NCBI GenBank assembly: GCA_963575745.1
Contig: CAUYUJ010015018.1
Span: 62,001-126,000, forward strand
Source of the DNA: Prorocentrum cordatum
Taxonomy: Eukaryota > Sar > Dinophyceae > Prorocentrales > Prorocentraceae
Reading direction: 5' to 3'
Length of the DNA: 64,000 nt
Below are positions 1 to 10,575 of the stretch, piece after piece (the first letter of the stretch is position 1; each line of letters begins with the position of its first letter). The position numbers and the translations under genes are program-made. The notes below the pieces were generated by a model. That model saw only the letters and a program-made list of their open reading frames with translations, was not told where the DNA came from and searched no databases.

Positions 1-345
1 GAGGAGGAGGAGGAGGAGGAGGAGGAGGAGGAGGAGGAGGAGGAGGAGGGAGGAGGAGGAGGAGGAGGAGGAGGAGGAGGAGGGGAGGAGAGGAGGAGGA
101 GGAGGAGGAGGAGGAGGAGGAGGAGGGGGGGGGGGGAGGCGGAGGAGGAGGAGGAGGAGGAGGAGGAGGAGGAGGAGGAGGAGGAGGAGGAGGAGGAGGA
201 GGAGGAGGAGGAGGAGAGGGGAGGAGGAGGGAGGAGGAGAGGAGGGCGGAGGAGGAGGAGGAGGAGGGGGGAGGGGGAGGGAAGAGGAGGAGGAGGAGGA
301 GGAGGAGGAGGAGGAGGGAGTGGAGGCGGAACGGGAGAGGGAGGA
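1..345. repeat. GGA microsatellite, homopurine
   Basis: Almost uninterrupted GGA triplets with a few G runs. The strand is pure purine, so it also reads as a mirror repeat able to form triplex DNA. It runs off the left edge of the window. Confidence 0.97.
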
Positions 346-977
346 GGGGGAGGAGAAGATGGGATAGGGGGGGGAGGGGGGGGGGGGCGCAACAGGAGGT
401 TAACGAGCAGGAGGATGTGGCGGAGGAAGAGGGTATTCGCACGCCACGATAGGGGATACTACAGAGACCGAGAGAAGAGAGAAGAGACAAGTGAGAAAAG
501 AGAGGAGATAAAAGAGAAAAGAGAGAGAGAGAGAGGAGAGAGAAAGAGAAGAGCAGAGATAGAGAGAGAGAGAGAGGGAAATAGAGAGAGAGAGAGAGAG
601 ACAAAACGAGCGCCACGAGAGCAGAGCGTTCCTCAAGGAAAATTAAGGGGCAGCGGAGAAGAGGAGGACGCTGGAGACGGAAGAAGAGGAGGAACGGGTG
701 CAAGGTGTAGGAGGGTGAGGCGGTGGAGCGAATATAGCTGGAATAGCAAGAAGAGGCGTCGGATGCGGTCGGTGTAGTCGGCGATATCCGCATGTAGAAG
801 AGCGGATCCATGTGATGACGCCTGGCGAATATGGTTGATTCACATCTTTCGCGTGAAAGGAGTCTCACAGCCAGACACTTCACCTGGAAGACGGGGCTCG
901 CCAATTCGGTGGGCAATGTGTGGATACGTACCCCCAAGAACTGCATGTGACGGGATCTTCGACAAAGGCGACACAAG
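346..977. other. purine-rich spacer, no gene seen
   Basis: G-rich to about 400, then GA dinucleotide-rich from about 455 to 660, then ordinary sequence to 977. The open frames here are Arg/Glu-rich products of the purine bias and carry no recognisable domain. Confidence 0.7.
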
Positions 978-1124
978 CAGGAGGAGGAGGAGATAGAGGA
1001 GGAGGAGGAGGAGGAGGAGGAGGAGGAGGAGGAGGAGGAGGAGGAGGAGGAGGAGGAGGAGGAGGAGAGAGGGGAGGGAGGAGGAGGAGGAGGAGGAGGA
1101 GGAGGAGGAGGAGGAGGAGGAGGG
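978..1124. repeat. GGA microsatellite
   Basis: About 45 tandem GGA triplets with a few interruptions (AGATAGAGG near 990, GAGAGGGGAGG near 1065). Confidence 0.97.
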
Positions 1125-1263
1125 GAAGCCCTCCGCCCCCAGAGGGTCTCATCGCGCATACGCATCATGACCGCCGCTGAATGTATGTTCCGGGGTTCGG
1201 GGCCCTTCGGACCCCCCCACCAGATGGGACCGCAGTCTTTCACCTCCGCCCAAGATGGGATGG

Positions 1264-1418
1264 GGGCAGATGACGTCGGCGACGTTGACGACGACGACGA
1301 CGACGACGTCGACGACCACAGCGTCGGCGACCACAGCGTCGACGACGGCGACGTCGAAGACGCCGACAACGAAGGCGAAGACGAGGACGAATACGAAGAC
1401 GAAGACGGTGATGCCGAA

Positions 1419-1462
<44 letters not shown>

Positions 1463-1585
1463 CAAGGACGTTGACGTTGACGTCGACGACGACGACGAAG
1501 AAGGCGACAACGACAACAACGGCGACAACAACAACGACGACGACGATGGCGACGACGACGACGACGACCACGATGGCACCGCAGC
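1264..1585. repeat. GAC/ACG microsatellite, degenerate
   Basis: GAC triplets with scattered GTC, AAC, GAA and GGC variants; the purest core is about 1418-1462. One frame encodes poly-Asp and another poly-Thr, as expected from the triplet alone. Confidence 0.93.
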
Positions 1586-2328
1586 ACCACCCAACACCTG
1601 TTCGGAACCGCAGCATCACCCCACACCCATCCACAGGGGGAGGGGCCATGCCACTAGCATGGTGGGGTGGACTGGCTCAGACCCTGGACCATAGATATGT
1701 GTATATTTAAGGATGTGCGCAGATGTAAATGCATCATTGTCGGGGTATTGCTTATGATTGGCGAGCTGTATGTGAATATCGTGTGCGGATGCACACATAG
1801 AGGCGCGTCATAGTACCGGTAACGATCTGGGGCGATTTGGTGTTGTTGTCGGAGGATTGTTGGGGAAATGACCACAGAGACACAGCCATGCCTCGGGCGT
1901 GATGCGTGTCGCACAGTAGCTCGGTGAGGACATTGCGAGCGTGCCTGGCGTTAGCTCCTCTGCGTCCTGAGTCTCAGTCGAGAGCTTCGTTCGACAGAAA
2001 CACAGCAGCTTTTTGCGATACATCTCGTTGTCGTTTGCGATGAACGGCTATCCAGTTGGATCGGATCCCGTTCCCTCCTGCCAGCAAGAATGCGGATGTC
2101 CGTCCTGGCTGGCGCCGATACTGCAGCGCTGCGGCGCGACCCTCCGACCCCGCCTGCTCGGACCAAAGTTGGGAGGCCTCTGGAGGCGTCCGATCGCCTC
2201 CGCAGCCCTGGAGGCACACGCGGGGACCTGCTGCCTCTCGGCTCACCATCGACGCGCGCCTCTGAAGCAGGACCCGGGCGCCCCAGATGGCACGGCTGAC
2301 CTAAAGTGGCCCCCGTGTCGCCCCGCCT
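1586..2328. other. spacer, no gene seen
   Basis: Ordinary mixed-composition sequence, somewhat less GC-rich at 1690-1830. No frame with domain-like content was found on either strand. Confidence 0.6.
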
Positions 2329-2406
2329 CTCCTCCTCCTCCTCCTCCTCCTCCTCCTCCTCCTCCTCCTCCTCCTCCTCCTCCTCCTCCTCCTCCTTCCT
2401 CGCTCC
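2329..2406. repeat. TCC microsatellite
   Basis: About 24 tandem TCC triplets, followed by pyrimidine-rich sequence to about 2480. Confidence 0.96.
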
Positions 2407-3111
2407 CTCCTCTCTCCTCCCTCCTCTTCCTCCCCCGTCCTCCCGTCCTCCCCCCCCTCCTCGTTCCTGCCTCCCCCCTCCAGTTCCAGGATTCGGAATC
2501 GAACAGGTTCCGGGATTCCGGGGATTCGGTGGGAACGCGCCGAGTTCGATCAGAGAGTCCCGGGTGAGGCCAGAGATTTTGGCGTTCCCAGGAATCCAAT
2601 TGTTCTTGGACGCCGCCGACGTCGACAAGGCTTGATCCCGCCCGTTGTGGGCGTTTCTTCGGCACCTTCCAGCTTGGCATCGCTTGGCCCGTCCGAGCGA
2701 CGGCAAGCCAGGAGGTTGGCTCAGTCGCCAGCACCCATGCGCACGGGGCCGTGCTCACAGGACTGACCCAGCGTTTGATCAAGATGCCTGCAGAAAATAG
2801 CCCAGAAGCCGAAGCCCAGGGAGTGCAGCGGCCACCGCAGTTGTCCGTGCAGCCCTGGCGCATGCTCTGGGGCTTCGTTCGCCAGGATGACGAGCAGATA
2901 TAGGCAGCTCCCCATGGGTCAGGTCAGCCGACCGTTTCGTGCTCGTCGCCTCGACTGCCCTGTGCCCTCCGGCCCGGCCGCCCTCTCTCCTCCAGCACCC
3001 CGCGCCCCCCCCCTCCGTGCTCAGGCGACGCCCTCCTGGAGCCCTTCTGGCCCACTGGGCTGGGGTGCATCCGCGGGTTCATGAGCGCCCTGGACCGCCG
3101 ACCGGGGGGGG
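2407..3111. other. spacer, no gene seen
   Basis: Pyrimidine-rich at the left, then short irregular repeats of GATTCSGG type at 2490-2530. The open frames lack recognisable domains. Confidence 0.55.
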
Positions 3112-3309
3112 ACACACGCGTGCAGAGGGGGGTAGGGGGAGGGGGGAAGGCCTCTCAGAAGCAACCTTCTTCTTAGAGAGCGGGCCTTATCTATAGATGT
3201 AAGGCCTGCGCCTTCTAAGAAGCAGCCTCCTTCCAAGAAGCCTCCCCCCCACACTCCCTGGTGCGCACAGCCAAGGGTGGGGCGCCTGAGCAGCGGGGCC
3301 TGCGGCGCG

Positions 3310-3482
3310 TTCCTCCTCCTCTTCTTCCTCCTCCGCCTCCTCCTCCTCCTCCTCCTCCTCCTCCTCCTCCTCCCCCTCCTCCTCCTGCTCCTCCTCCTCC
3401 TCTTTTTCCCCCTCCTCCTCCTCCGCCACCACCTCCTCCTCCTCCTCGTCATCCTCCTCCTCCGCCTCCGCCTCCGCCTCCG
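3310..3482. repeat. TCC/GCC microsatellite inside the foldback element
   Basis: TCC triplets with TTC, GCC and TGC variants, sitting between the two inverted arms. Confidence 0.93.
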
Positions 3483-3617
3483 CCGCGCTTCCCCAGGCTC
3501 CTCTGATCGCCGGCGACTGCTCTCCCCCCATCCCACCGAAAAATAGTACCGTTCAGAAAGTCTGGGGCGGCCAGGAGGAGGGTTTGGCGGCACGCACAAG
3601 GGGGTGGAGGAAGGGGA

Positions 3618-3695
3618 GGGCTTCTTAGAAGGAGGCTGCTTCTTAGAAGGCGACGCCCGTGCCTTCTAAGAAGCAGGGGTGCTTCTAAGAAGCCC
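3618..3695. repeat. two-stage hairpin
   Basis: The outer stem of 14 bp pairs 3618-3631 with 3682-3695 and the inner stem of 16 bp pairs 3636-3651 with 3661-3676. Both are perfect, separated by a 4/5-base internal loop, with a 9-base apical loop at 3652-3660. The core motif CTTCTTAGAAG is itself nearly palindromic. Confidence 0.85.
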
Positions 3696-3731
3696 TCTCC
3701 CCTCCCCCCACCCCCCTCTGCGCGTGGCTGA

Positions 3732-4331
3732 GGGGTGATGACCAGGGGGGGTCCCCATATTTCATGGCGGCCCTTCTTCTTTCACCACGTCTCCTGGCCC
3801 CCAAGTCGATTCTACGTAAGAGTGACCCTTCGCCGGAGTGCCCTTTGGTGCGGGCCCACGGGGACCCCCTGATCGTTGAAAGGGATGCGATGGCAGCGGC
3901 TTGCAAGCTTGGTTGTTGCCCCTCTCGCCCCCTTGAAGCCGCGCCCCAAAGGTCACTCTTGCCCAGGGTCACTCTTGCGTGCAGCCGAGACAAGGGGAGG
4001 AACTCTGGGATACACCCCAAGGCAGGCTGTTCGGACGCACCACTATCGAGGATGGACGCCCCCCCGTTTTGTGTGATTGTCCCTGGGTTGGGCGCCAAAT
4101 TCCTGGTCCCGTCGAAAGCCCCCCGGTCGGGGCTTGGGATCGCCACATCCCCCGTGATCCGAGTGTCTGGGGCGTCTGCTCCACCAGGCGCTTCCGCGCC
4201 CGTGCGCGGCCTCGCCCCGGTCGGGGTGGGGCCTCTGCCGGGCACGCGTCACACCGCCGGCCGGTGCCGGTGCGGCTGCGGCCGGAAGCCCCCCTCCCCA
4301 GGCCACCCCGGGCGAGCTCCCCGCGAGAGTG
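3732..4331. other. spacer, no gene seen
   Basis: GC-rich sequence. Long open frames exist on both strands but no domain or motif is recognisable. A hairpin with stems GTGTCG/CGACAC and TGGACCC/GGGTCCA lies at 4329-4363 and overlaps the left end of the next element. Confidence 0.5.
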
Positions 4332-4589
4332 TCGGGTGGACCCAAAAGGGGGTCCAGCGACACGGGGCAGGTGCAATAGATTTGGTGCAATAGATTTGTG
4401 GGGTTGCAGCACATCTGGGGGCTTGCAACACACTCCAGGGCGTAAATGTATTGTTGGACATTCACGTGCAATACATTACCTGCAATACAAGGCAATACAA
4501 CTCTCCGGCGCAATACGTTTGCAATACAATTGCCCCAAATATATACTGCACCACCCCCTTTCAGCTGGACCCCCTTTTGAGTCACCCAA
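4332..4589. mobile_element. MITE-like inverted-repeat element
   Basis: The first about 58 bases match the reverse complement of the last about 58: GGGTGGACCCAAAAGGGGG at the left against GGGTGACTCAAAAGGGGG at the right, continuing into GTCCAGC and a shared TTGG.GCAA block. The element is flanked by AGAGTG on both sides (4326-4331 and 4590-4595), which fits a 6-bp target site duplication. It has no coding capacity. Inside are seven copies of GCAATA. A short non-autonomous DNA transposon is the likeliest reading. Confidence 0.72.
4372..4526 (+). repeat. GCAATA motif cluster
   Basis: The motif (T)GCAATA occurs at 4372, 4386, 4467, 4481, 4492, 4510 and 4520, most of the later ones as GCAATACA. 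The spacing is irregular, so this is not a simple tandem repeat. Its function is unknown. Confidence 0.8.
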
Positions 4590-4640
4590 AGAGTGCCCCC
4601 CAGACCTTGATTTCAGATGAGTGCTCCCCTTTCTTCGGCC

Positions 4641-4740
4641 TCCTGGGAGGCCCTCGTCGCCACGTCTGGATTCGCCTCGAGAGTCTCGTCAGGACACACC
4701 CCGGGAGAGGTCCGGCGAGTAGCGGTATCGGCACCGATTG
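4641..4740 (+). repeat. dispersed repeat family B, copy 1
   Basis: Shares long blocks with the reverse complement of 15804-15903 and of 17152-17215, including GTCGCCAC, TCTGGACTCGCCTCGA-type sequence, a TCAGRMC block and GGGAGAGGTCC followed by AGTAGCGGTATCGG. Conserved open reading in all three could reflect former coding sequence. Confidence 0.75.
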
Positions 4741-5517
4741 CCGTCGCTTCAATGCTAGGAGTGGCCCCCAGACCCCGATTGCCGTCGCTTCGCTGCAATC
4801 TGTAAGATGGCCATGTAAAAAAAATGGGGGAAACGATTAACAAGATAGTTCCCGAGTCCTCGGCTTCCGCTTCGCTGCGGCTCCGTCTGGCCCGTCGGCC
4901 GTCCAGGCGCGTGCCAGAGGAGGGCGGCGGGGAACGATTACAGTCAACCCGCATAGTAAGGATGAGCGACTGTCCAAGGTTACCTTTGCATCCTTCCTCT
5001 TCGGCCCATCCTTGGCCGCTTGCGCTGGCCGCGCCCCGCTCGCAAAGTGCCGGCATGGCCTTCCAAGGCCTTTGCATTATTATCGTGCGTCCTTATCATA
5101 CAAGTTGTCTGTCAGAAATAGCTTCTGCTCGGGGCAAACGTTTCCAATCATCATCCCGAGCGCCGCCGCGTGAACACGACCCCTGGTAATTGCTGAAACA
5201 CCAAGCTGCATAAGGCACGTCAATCAAGAGTTCGACCTGCCATGGGTGCCTCAGGTGTTAGTTCTCCTTTTTTGCCTCGGTCCCAACTGAAGTTCTGGGG
5301 CACCCTGCGAAGCTTAAGATCTTCTGTCTGCCGCCGCCCCTCCTAGGACTGCATCTCCAGCTTGCAGCTCTGGTTCTCCACCTACGACCAGGAGCTCGTC
5401 GCCAGGCACAGCGAGCAGGCGTACAAGGACGCCAGCCTGGCATGCTGTCCCCGCTGCCGCCCTCCGCAGCGGAGCTCGCTTCGAATCTGAGGGCGAGGTG
5501 GGGGACGGGGAGGGGGA
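4741..5517. other. spacer, no gene seen
   Basis: Contains a short repeated block (CCGATTGCCGTCGCTTC at 4735 and 4780) and otherwise unrecognised sequence. No gene can be supported. Confidence 0.5.
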
Positions 5518-5735
5518 GGTGGAGAAGGAGGAGGAGGAGGAAGAGGAGGAGAGGAGGACCCGGCAAGACTATCTATGAGGAGGGGAGGAAGAGGAGGAGA
5601 AGGAGGAGGAAGAGGAGGAGTAGGAGGAGGAGTAGGAGGAGGAGGGGAAGAGGAGGAGGAGCAGGAGGAGGAGGAGGACGACGAGGAGGAGGAGGAGGGG
5701 ATGAGAAGGAGGAGGAGGAGGAGGAGGAGAATCGC
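5518..5735. repeat. GGA microsatellite, degenerate
   Basis: GGA and GAA/GTA variants over about 215 bp. Long Glu/Gly-rich frames across it come from the repeat. Confidence 0.93.
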
Positions 5736-5913
5736 TCCAGAGCGTTCCAGAACGGTATGGAGCGGCTGCCGCGCCCGGCATAACCTCCAGGCCCGCCGAG
5801 TCTCAGCCATCCCAATTTTTCTCTGTCCGATATGGTATTCTTCCTGCCAACGCCTGAGAAGCGAAAGGGAAGTAGAAGGGGGTCCCTCAGCGGTGAATAG
5901 GACTGGTCTTAAA

Positions 5914-6064
5914 ACCTCCTCCTCCTCCTCCTCCTCCTCCTCCTCCTCTCCGCCTCCTCCTCCTCCTCCCCCCCCTCCTCCTCATCCTGCTCCTCCTCCT
6001 CCCTCCTCCTCCTCCTCCTCCTCCTCCTCCTCCTCCTCCTCCTCCCTCCTCCTCCTCCTCCTCC
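5914..6064. repeat. TCC microsatellite
   Basis: Tandem TCC with minor interruptions, passing directly into an ATC tract. Confidence 0.96.
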
Positions 6065-6345
6065 TCATCATCATCATCATCATCATCAGCAGCATCAGCA
6101 TCAGCATCAGCATCATCATCATCATCATCACCACCACCATCATCATCATCATCAGCATCATCATCATCATCAGCATCATCACCATCATCAGCATCACCAC
6201 CATCGTCACCATCAGCAGCATCATCATCACCATCATCATCCTCGTCATCCTCATCATCATCATCAGCAGCATCATAATCATCGTCATCATCATCATCATC
6301 AGCATCATCATCATCCCTCCTCCTCCTCCTCCTCCACCTCCTCCT
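6065..6345. repeat. ATC/AGC microsatellite
   Basis: ATC triplets with AGC, ACC and GTC variants, then a short return to TCC at about 6315-6345. The sharp change at 6065 from TCC to ATC suggests two abutting expansions. Confidence 0.94.
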
Positions 6346-6646
6346 CTTCCTCCTCAAGCCTCCACTGCTCGAGGTCGGCCGACTGCGTTCGCCTCGCGCC
6401 GAGGGCCCGCGCGCGGAACCGATGGATGTGTGCGGCTTGAGGGGCGCCGAGTTTCTAATGCTACGGGCACAGATTCTTGTTTGTTTGCGTGCATGCGAGT
6501 GTACATTCCAGGTCATGTGGCGAGCACTGACTTCCTGGATCGGGTGAGCTACAGCAGCTACTACGATGCCGACGTCATCATTTTCTCTGCCAGGGACGCC
6601 TCCCAGTTGATGGCTGGGGCAGGCGGCCGTCCTGATCAAGACCCCA

Positions 6647-7489
6647 GTGGGCTTCCGCAAGGTCCCCTGCCCGCCCGTAGCGCCGTCTGCGCCCCGGGCA
6701 CCTGGTGGCCCTGCAGAGATGTTGCTGGACAGGCTGGTTCGTCTGCCGCTTCTGCCATCACTCCCGAGGCCTACGGCATGTTGGGCTGGATTTGTGGTTC
6801 GTGCCCATCTGCACCACAATGCCCGTATGAAGACGCACCCGCTTTTACAGGGCAAGTTCCCGAAGATGAGGTACTGGGCCGAGTCGAAGAAATACGTGAA
6901 CAGGAAGAAGTGTAAGAAGTTCGCGGTGAAGCTGGTGACTCGGGACGTCACGTTGAGCCTTGCAAGGACGCCGCCGTCGATTCGGACACTGCCGCCCCCA
7001 TGAGTCTTCAAGGTGGTGGACCCGTACTTCAAGCCCGCCCTGCTGACGTCGTTCGCCAACGTTGGGCAGGCCGAGGACGCCGCTGCGAAGATCGCGACCT
7101 CCGCCACCACCGCCGAGGCGTACTACATAGGTGACACTCCTGGTCACCATGGTCGCTCTCCGGAGGAGGTTAAGGCGCGGGAGAGGCTCAACAGGGAGAA
7201 GAAGAAGGAGAAGAAGCAGTTGAAGAAGGATACGAGGCCCGTTTGGGGAGGTTCCGACGACACCGGTGTCTCGCAGGATAGTTTGGTGAGCGCCGGGGGG
7301 TCCCTCGAATGCGCGGGCCGTGTTTCTCATGATGAAGATGGAGGGCCTGACGTTCCCGCTGACTGTGGCGCGCCGGTGGCCTCTATCTCGGATTGTCGGG
7401 ATCGCGGAGTGGATGAAGCAGCCGTTCCTGAATGCGTGAGTGCACGTGTTGTTCATGATGGCGGGGATTGCGCTACCTCCGGCAGGTAG
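6647..7489 (+). pseudogene. coding-like region, unassigned protein
   Basis: One forward frame is open from 6647 to 7489 apart from a single TGA at 7001-7003. Codon third positions are strongly G/C across 6840-7000 and 7013-7130, which favours real coding sequence. The peptide has a Lys-rich stretch (RYWAESKKYVNRKKCKKF, about 6865-6920), a segment beginning VVDPYFKPALLTSFANVGQ (from 7013), and a basic helix (EEVKARERLNREKKKEKK, about 7162-7215). I recognise no family. The TGA could lie in an intron or be a disabling mutation. A second frame takes over near 7329. Confidence 0.4.
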
Positions 7490-7766
7490 TCGCGGGACGA
7501 CCTGGACTTCCTCGGGCTTGACCATTTGGAGTCGCCGCGGAAGTTGGGACGCTTGCGGGATTAGCTTGCTGGCGATGTTTTGCTTCACCCGAGGTGGATT
7601 TCTGCGGCTTCGTAGTGCACCTGCTGTCGCAGGCCGGTGTGTTACGACGTTTCGGCGCCTTTGGCGTTCCATCCCCCTGATGCTCATCTTCCAGGTGCGG
7701 GATCGTTACGGCACTGCGCATGCCAACTTCGTCGTCGAGTCAGGTGCCAATGACATATTGTGCTAG
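7329..7766 (+). pseudogene. coding-like continuation in a second frame
   Basis: This frame begins MMKMEGLTFPLTVARRWPLS at 7329, meets a TGA at 7437-7439, and continues open to TAG at 7766. It contains moderately hydrophobic stretches (IVGIAEWMKQPFLNA, VHVLFMMAGIALPP). The overlap with the preceding frame suggests spliced exons or a frameshift. No domain was recognised, and it could be a chance frame. Confidence 0.3.
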
Positions 7767-9242
7767 GCGCGGTTCACGGATTCGGCTTCTTCATTGGCGT
7801 TTTTGGTGATGATCGCGCCGTTTCGGCTCAACCACCCCTGCTCTCATTTTTTTTCGGCGCCGGTTAGTTTCTCATGAACTTCCTTTGCAAATAGAGGCCC
7901 GTGCCCCCGTCTTGTTCAGCCTGTTGCTGCGTCCCCGCGAGAGCCGTATCAGCAGTGGCCCACAGAGAAGGGAAAATTCGGATCCTTCTCCTTCTCCTCC
8001 TCCTCCTGCTCCTCCTCTGGCGGGTGCCACCTCAGTCCTTCAATAAGGCCGCCGAAAAATAATTTGTTACCCCCGATTGGGAAGTTCTAAAGACCTTTCA
8101 GGGTTATATGGTGCACTGGCGCGTCAAGACTGCCTACCAGCCCCTTTTGGCCCTGGTGCTGGCCGTGGCGGACCTTTTTTCCGCCTGCAGGCGCTCACCC
8201 CCCGCCGTAGGGTGCCTCGCTAAATGTGGCGGACAGAGCGTGGAGCTCAAAAAAACCCAGCTTGGGTGCGCCACACGCTATCCATCCATAGCTGGACCGA
8301 TGCCCAAGGACTGGGTCATTCAGATGAGCCCCGCGTTGGTTCGGATGTACTTGGCGATGGGCGGCACCCCGAAGCCAGGGCCACCACCGCCCAACACGGG
8401 GGAACGCAAAATCCACACCAGCCTCGATACGATGCTGCGCACAGCGGGGACGAAGTGTAGCCCGCCATTGGGCTGATCAAATGTGAAAGAGACGAACTAC
8501 GACTACAAGGCAGCTGGGCCTCGCCAGGTAGCCAAGACGCCCCAAGGAAGCCCATGAGGTGAGCTTTTGGTCGAGGGCCGTGCTGCTAAGCAACAGATTG
8601 TGCACACCACACGCACTCTCGTTCGCTCCATATGCGCGTGGTGTCGCAATCCCTGCCTGCCCTCTGCGCTGCGTGCTTGCGTCCTCGTGGCCTCTCGTCT
8701 CTCCCGCTGCTCGGGTCTTCTCCTGGCTCCGTGGCCTCCCTCGCTGCTGTGTTCGCTCCCTTCGGTGCCGCTCCTGTTGCTCCCTTTCTGGCTGTCGCCG
8801 TCGTGTGCTGGGCTGCAACACTAGCAGCTCAGAAAGACAACGATTGGGTTTGGAGGGTGGGGCTGGGAGAAATGATCAGATCATCCACATGACCGCGTGT
8901 GTTGAGAGGGCTCGCTACACAGTCGTGCCCTGCATCTTCCCAGCCCCTTCCTCCCAACACGATACTTGCCCTTCTGGTGGCAGCGGGTGTCCCTTCGTCG
9001 CGGGAGGGGCCGCACTGGCGAGTGCTGTTCTGGCGAGCGACAGCGCGCACGCCACCACAGGCTGCACCACGCACGAGGTGGATGGGCGCGTCAGCCCAGG
9101 ACGGCCCTTGGGCCCGTCCCCTTCCCGCTTCGCTCCTCCATGGCCCCCGTCGCGTCGTTGTTTTGTTTTTTGTGTAGAAAACAGGAGGAGAAGAAGGAAA
9201 GAAGAAGAGGAATAACAACAAGAAAAAGAAAAACAGGTCGAG
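7767..9242. other. spacer, no supported gene
   Basis: A short TCC run lies at 7996-8022 and an AAG-rich purine patch at 9178-9235. Open frames on both strands (for example 218 codons from 8559) are Cys/Arg/Pro-rich with no recognisable motif. Confidence 0.45.
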
Positions 9243-9475
9243 GGTGGGCCCCCTGCCTCCCATTCCCGTCGCTTTCGAAAGGAGCGCTTCCGCGGGACTA
9301 AGGGCGCACGCGGGTGGGTCGCGGTTCGCTCTACGCGCGAGCCGGGAATGCGGGCGCATGACAGGAGGGAGCCAATTGATTGGTCTAAGAGACACTGGAA
9401 ATTGGTCCCTTGCCTCCCACTCTTGTCGTTTTCCAACGGAGCGCTTCCGAAAGGACCGCGCCACCAGTTAAGGGG
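9243..9475. repeat. two-copy duplication, about 160-bp spacing
   Basis: The block CCTGCCTCCCATTCCCGTCG..GGAGCGCTTCCG near 9252-9293 recurs with changes near 9412-9451 (TTGCCTCCCACTCTTGTCG..GGAGCGCTTCCG). Confidence 0.6.
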
Positions 9476-10187
9476 TGGGGGGGAAGTTTTTTTGCGGCGG
9501 CTGGGTACCTCCTCCCTGACTTTCCAGAATGCTGGCGCTCCATATCTTTAGAGTTATTCGGACCGCTCAGAACCTCGACTCGGATTGAGATGTCGAGGTC
9601 CTGGAGAGATATTTTGCCTCACTAGACGGTCAGGGTTCAGAGCCATAGGACTGTCACAAAACGACTATGGACAAAAAGCCTGTCCGCGGCACGACGTCGA
9701 GGGTCCGGGCTCCTCATCCGCTGTGCGCCAGCATTTCGACAACGTGCGGTCTGCCCCTTATGTCTGGCGTCCTCGCGTCTTCTCCCGAGCTTGGCATCGA
9801 ATTTGAGTGCGGGGTCCTGTAGATTTGCCGTGGTCGCACGCGCTGCGCAGAAGCTGCATGTTGCTGGCATTCCGGCCAAGTGTTGCCTTATTGGGTATTT
9901 TCGGGTGGGGGGCATCATCTCGATTTTCGATATCTCGGGCGAGAGTCAGCACTCCGAACCAAATTTTGTCTACACACCGAGAGAGTAGGATCAGATGGCG
10001 AGTGTGATTGACCTCCTCTTGCTAATAAAATCCGATCGGTTGCCATGTTCAGCTCAGTTTCTAAATGGTATGTATGGAGACCCGTATACATTCCCGAGCG
10101 CAGTATACGCGACGCTGCGTACGTAGCCTTTCGAGTTTTTTGATTATGTTATATGTGTATTGTTCCACGCCGTGCTTCTTCCGAACC
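9476..10187. other. spacer, no gene seen
   Basis: Mixed composition, lower in GC than the neighbours near 10000-10150. Nothing recognisable. Confidence 0.5.
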
Positions 10188-10310
10188 TCATCATCATCAT
10201 CGTCATGACGATCTGGCAAGCACCGTCATCATAGTCATCAACAGCATCAGCATAATCAGTGTCAGCAGCATCATCATCATTATCAGCATCATCATCATCA
10301 GCAGCATCAG

Positions 10311-10351
<41 letters not shown>

Positions 10352-10575
10352 GTTTCATCATCACCATTACCATCAACAGCATCATCATCGGTATGTTCAT
10401 CATGAATTGCATCCGCACCTTGATCAGCATCACCACCAACAGGGTCAGCATCGTTCTCATGGCAGCACGATTTATCATCATCACAGCAGTACCATTTGCA
10501 ATCATCAAAGCCCAGCATCATCACCCTCATCATCCTCAACATCATCATCAGCATCACCATCATCATCACCTCATT
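10188..10575. repeat. ATC microsatellite, degenerate
   Basis: ATC triplets with CAG, GTC and ACC variants; the purest core is 10307-10350. It encodes poly-Ile or poly-His forward and poly-Asp or poly-Met in reverse. Confidence 0.93.

Larger units (their letters stand above)
3112..3731. mobile_element. foldback (inverted-repeat) element, candidate
   Basis: The sequence from ACGCG at about 3116 rightwards (3112-3246) matches the reverse complement of 3616-3731: the G-rich run after GCAGAGGGGGG, the CTTCTTAGAAG motifs and the block GAAGCAGCCTCCTTC all recur in the same order. The arms are about 120-135 bp and imperfect, and they enclose about 370 bp of mainly TCC repeat. Each arm is itself palindromic. 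This is the architecture of a foldback or MITE-like element. No convincing target site duplication was seen, so an inverted duplication is the alternative. Confidence 0.6.

Noticed and set aside
415-777. Arg/Glu-rich 120-codon forward frame
   Set aside because: Composition is dictated by GA and GGA repeats; no motif and no ordinary codon use.
1149-1694. Poly-Asp, poly-Thr, poly-Val and poly-Arg frames on both strands
   Set aside because: Each is a reading of the same GAC microsatellite.
5575-7110. 446-codon forward and 407-codon reverse frames
   Set aside because: Mostly GGA, TCC and ATC repeat readings; only the 6.6-7.5 kb part has independent coding character and is reported separately.
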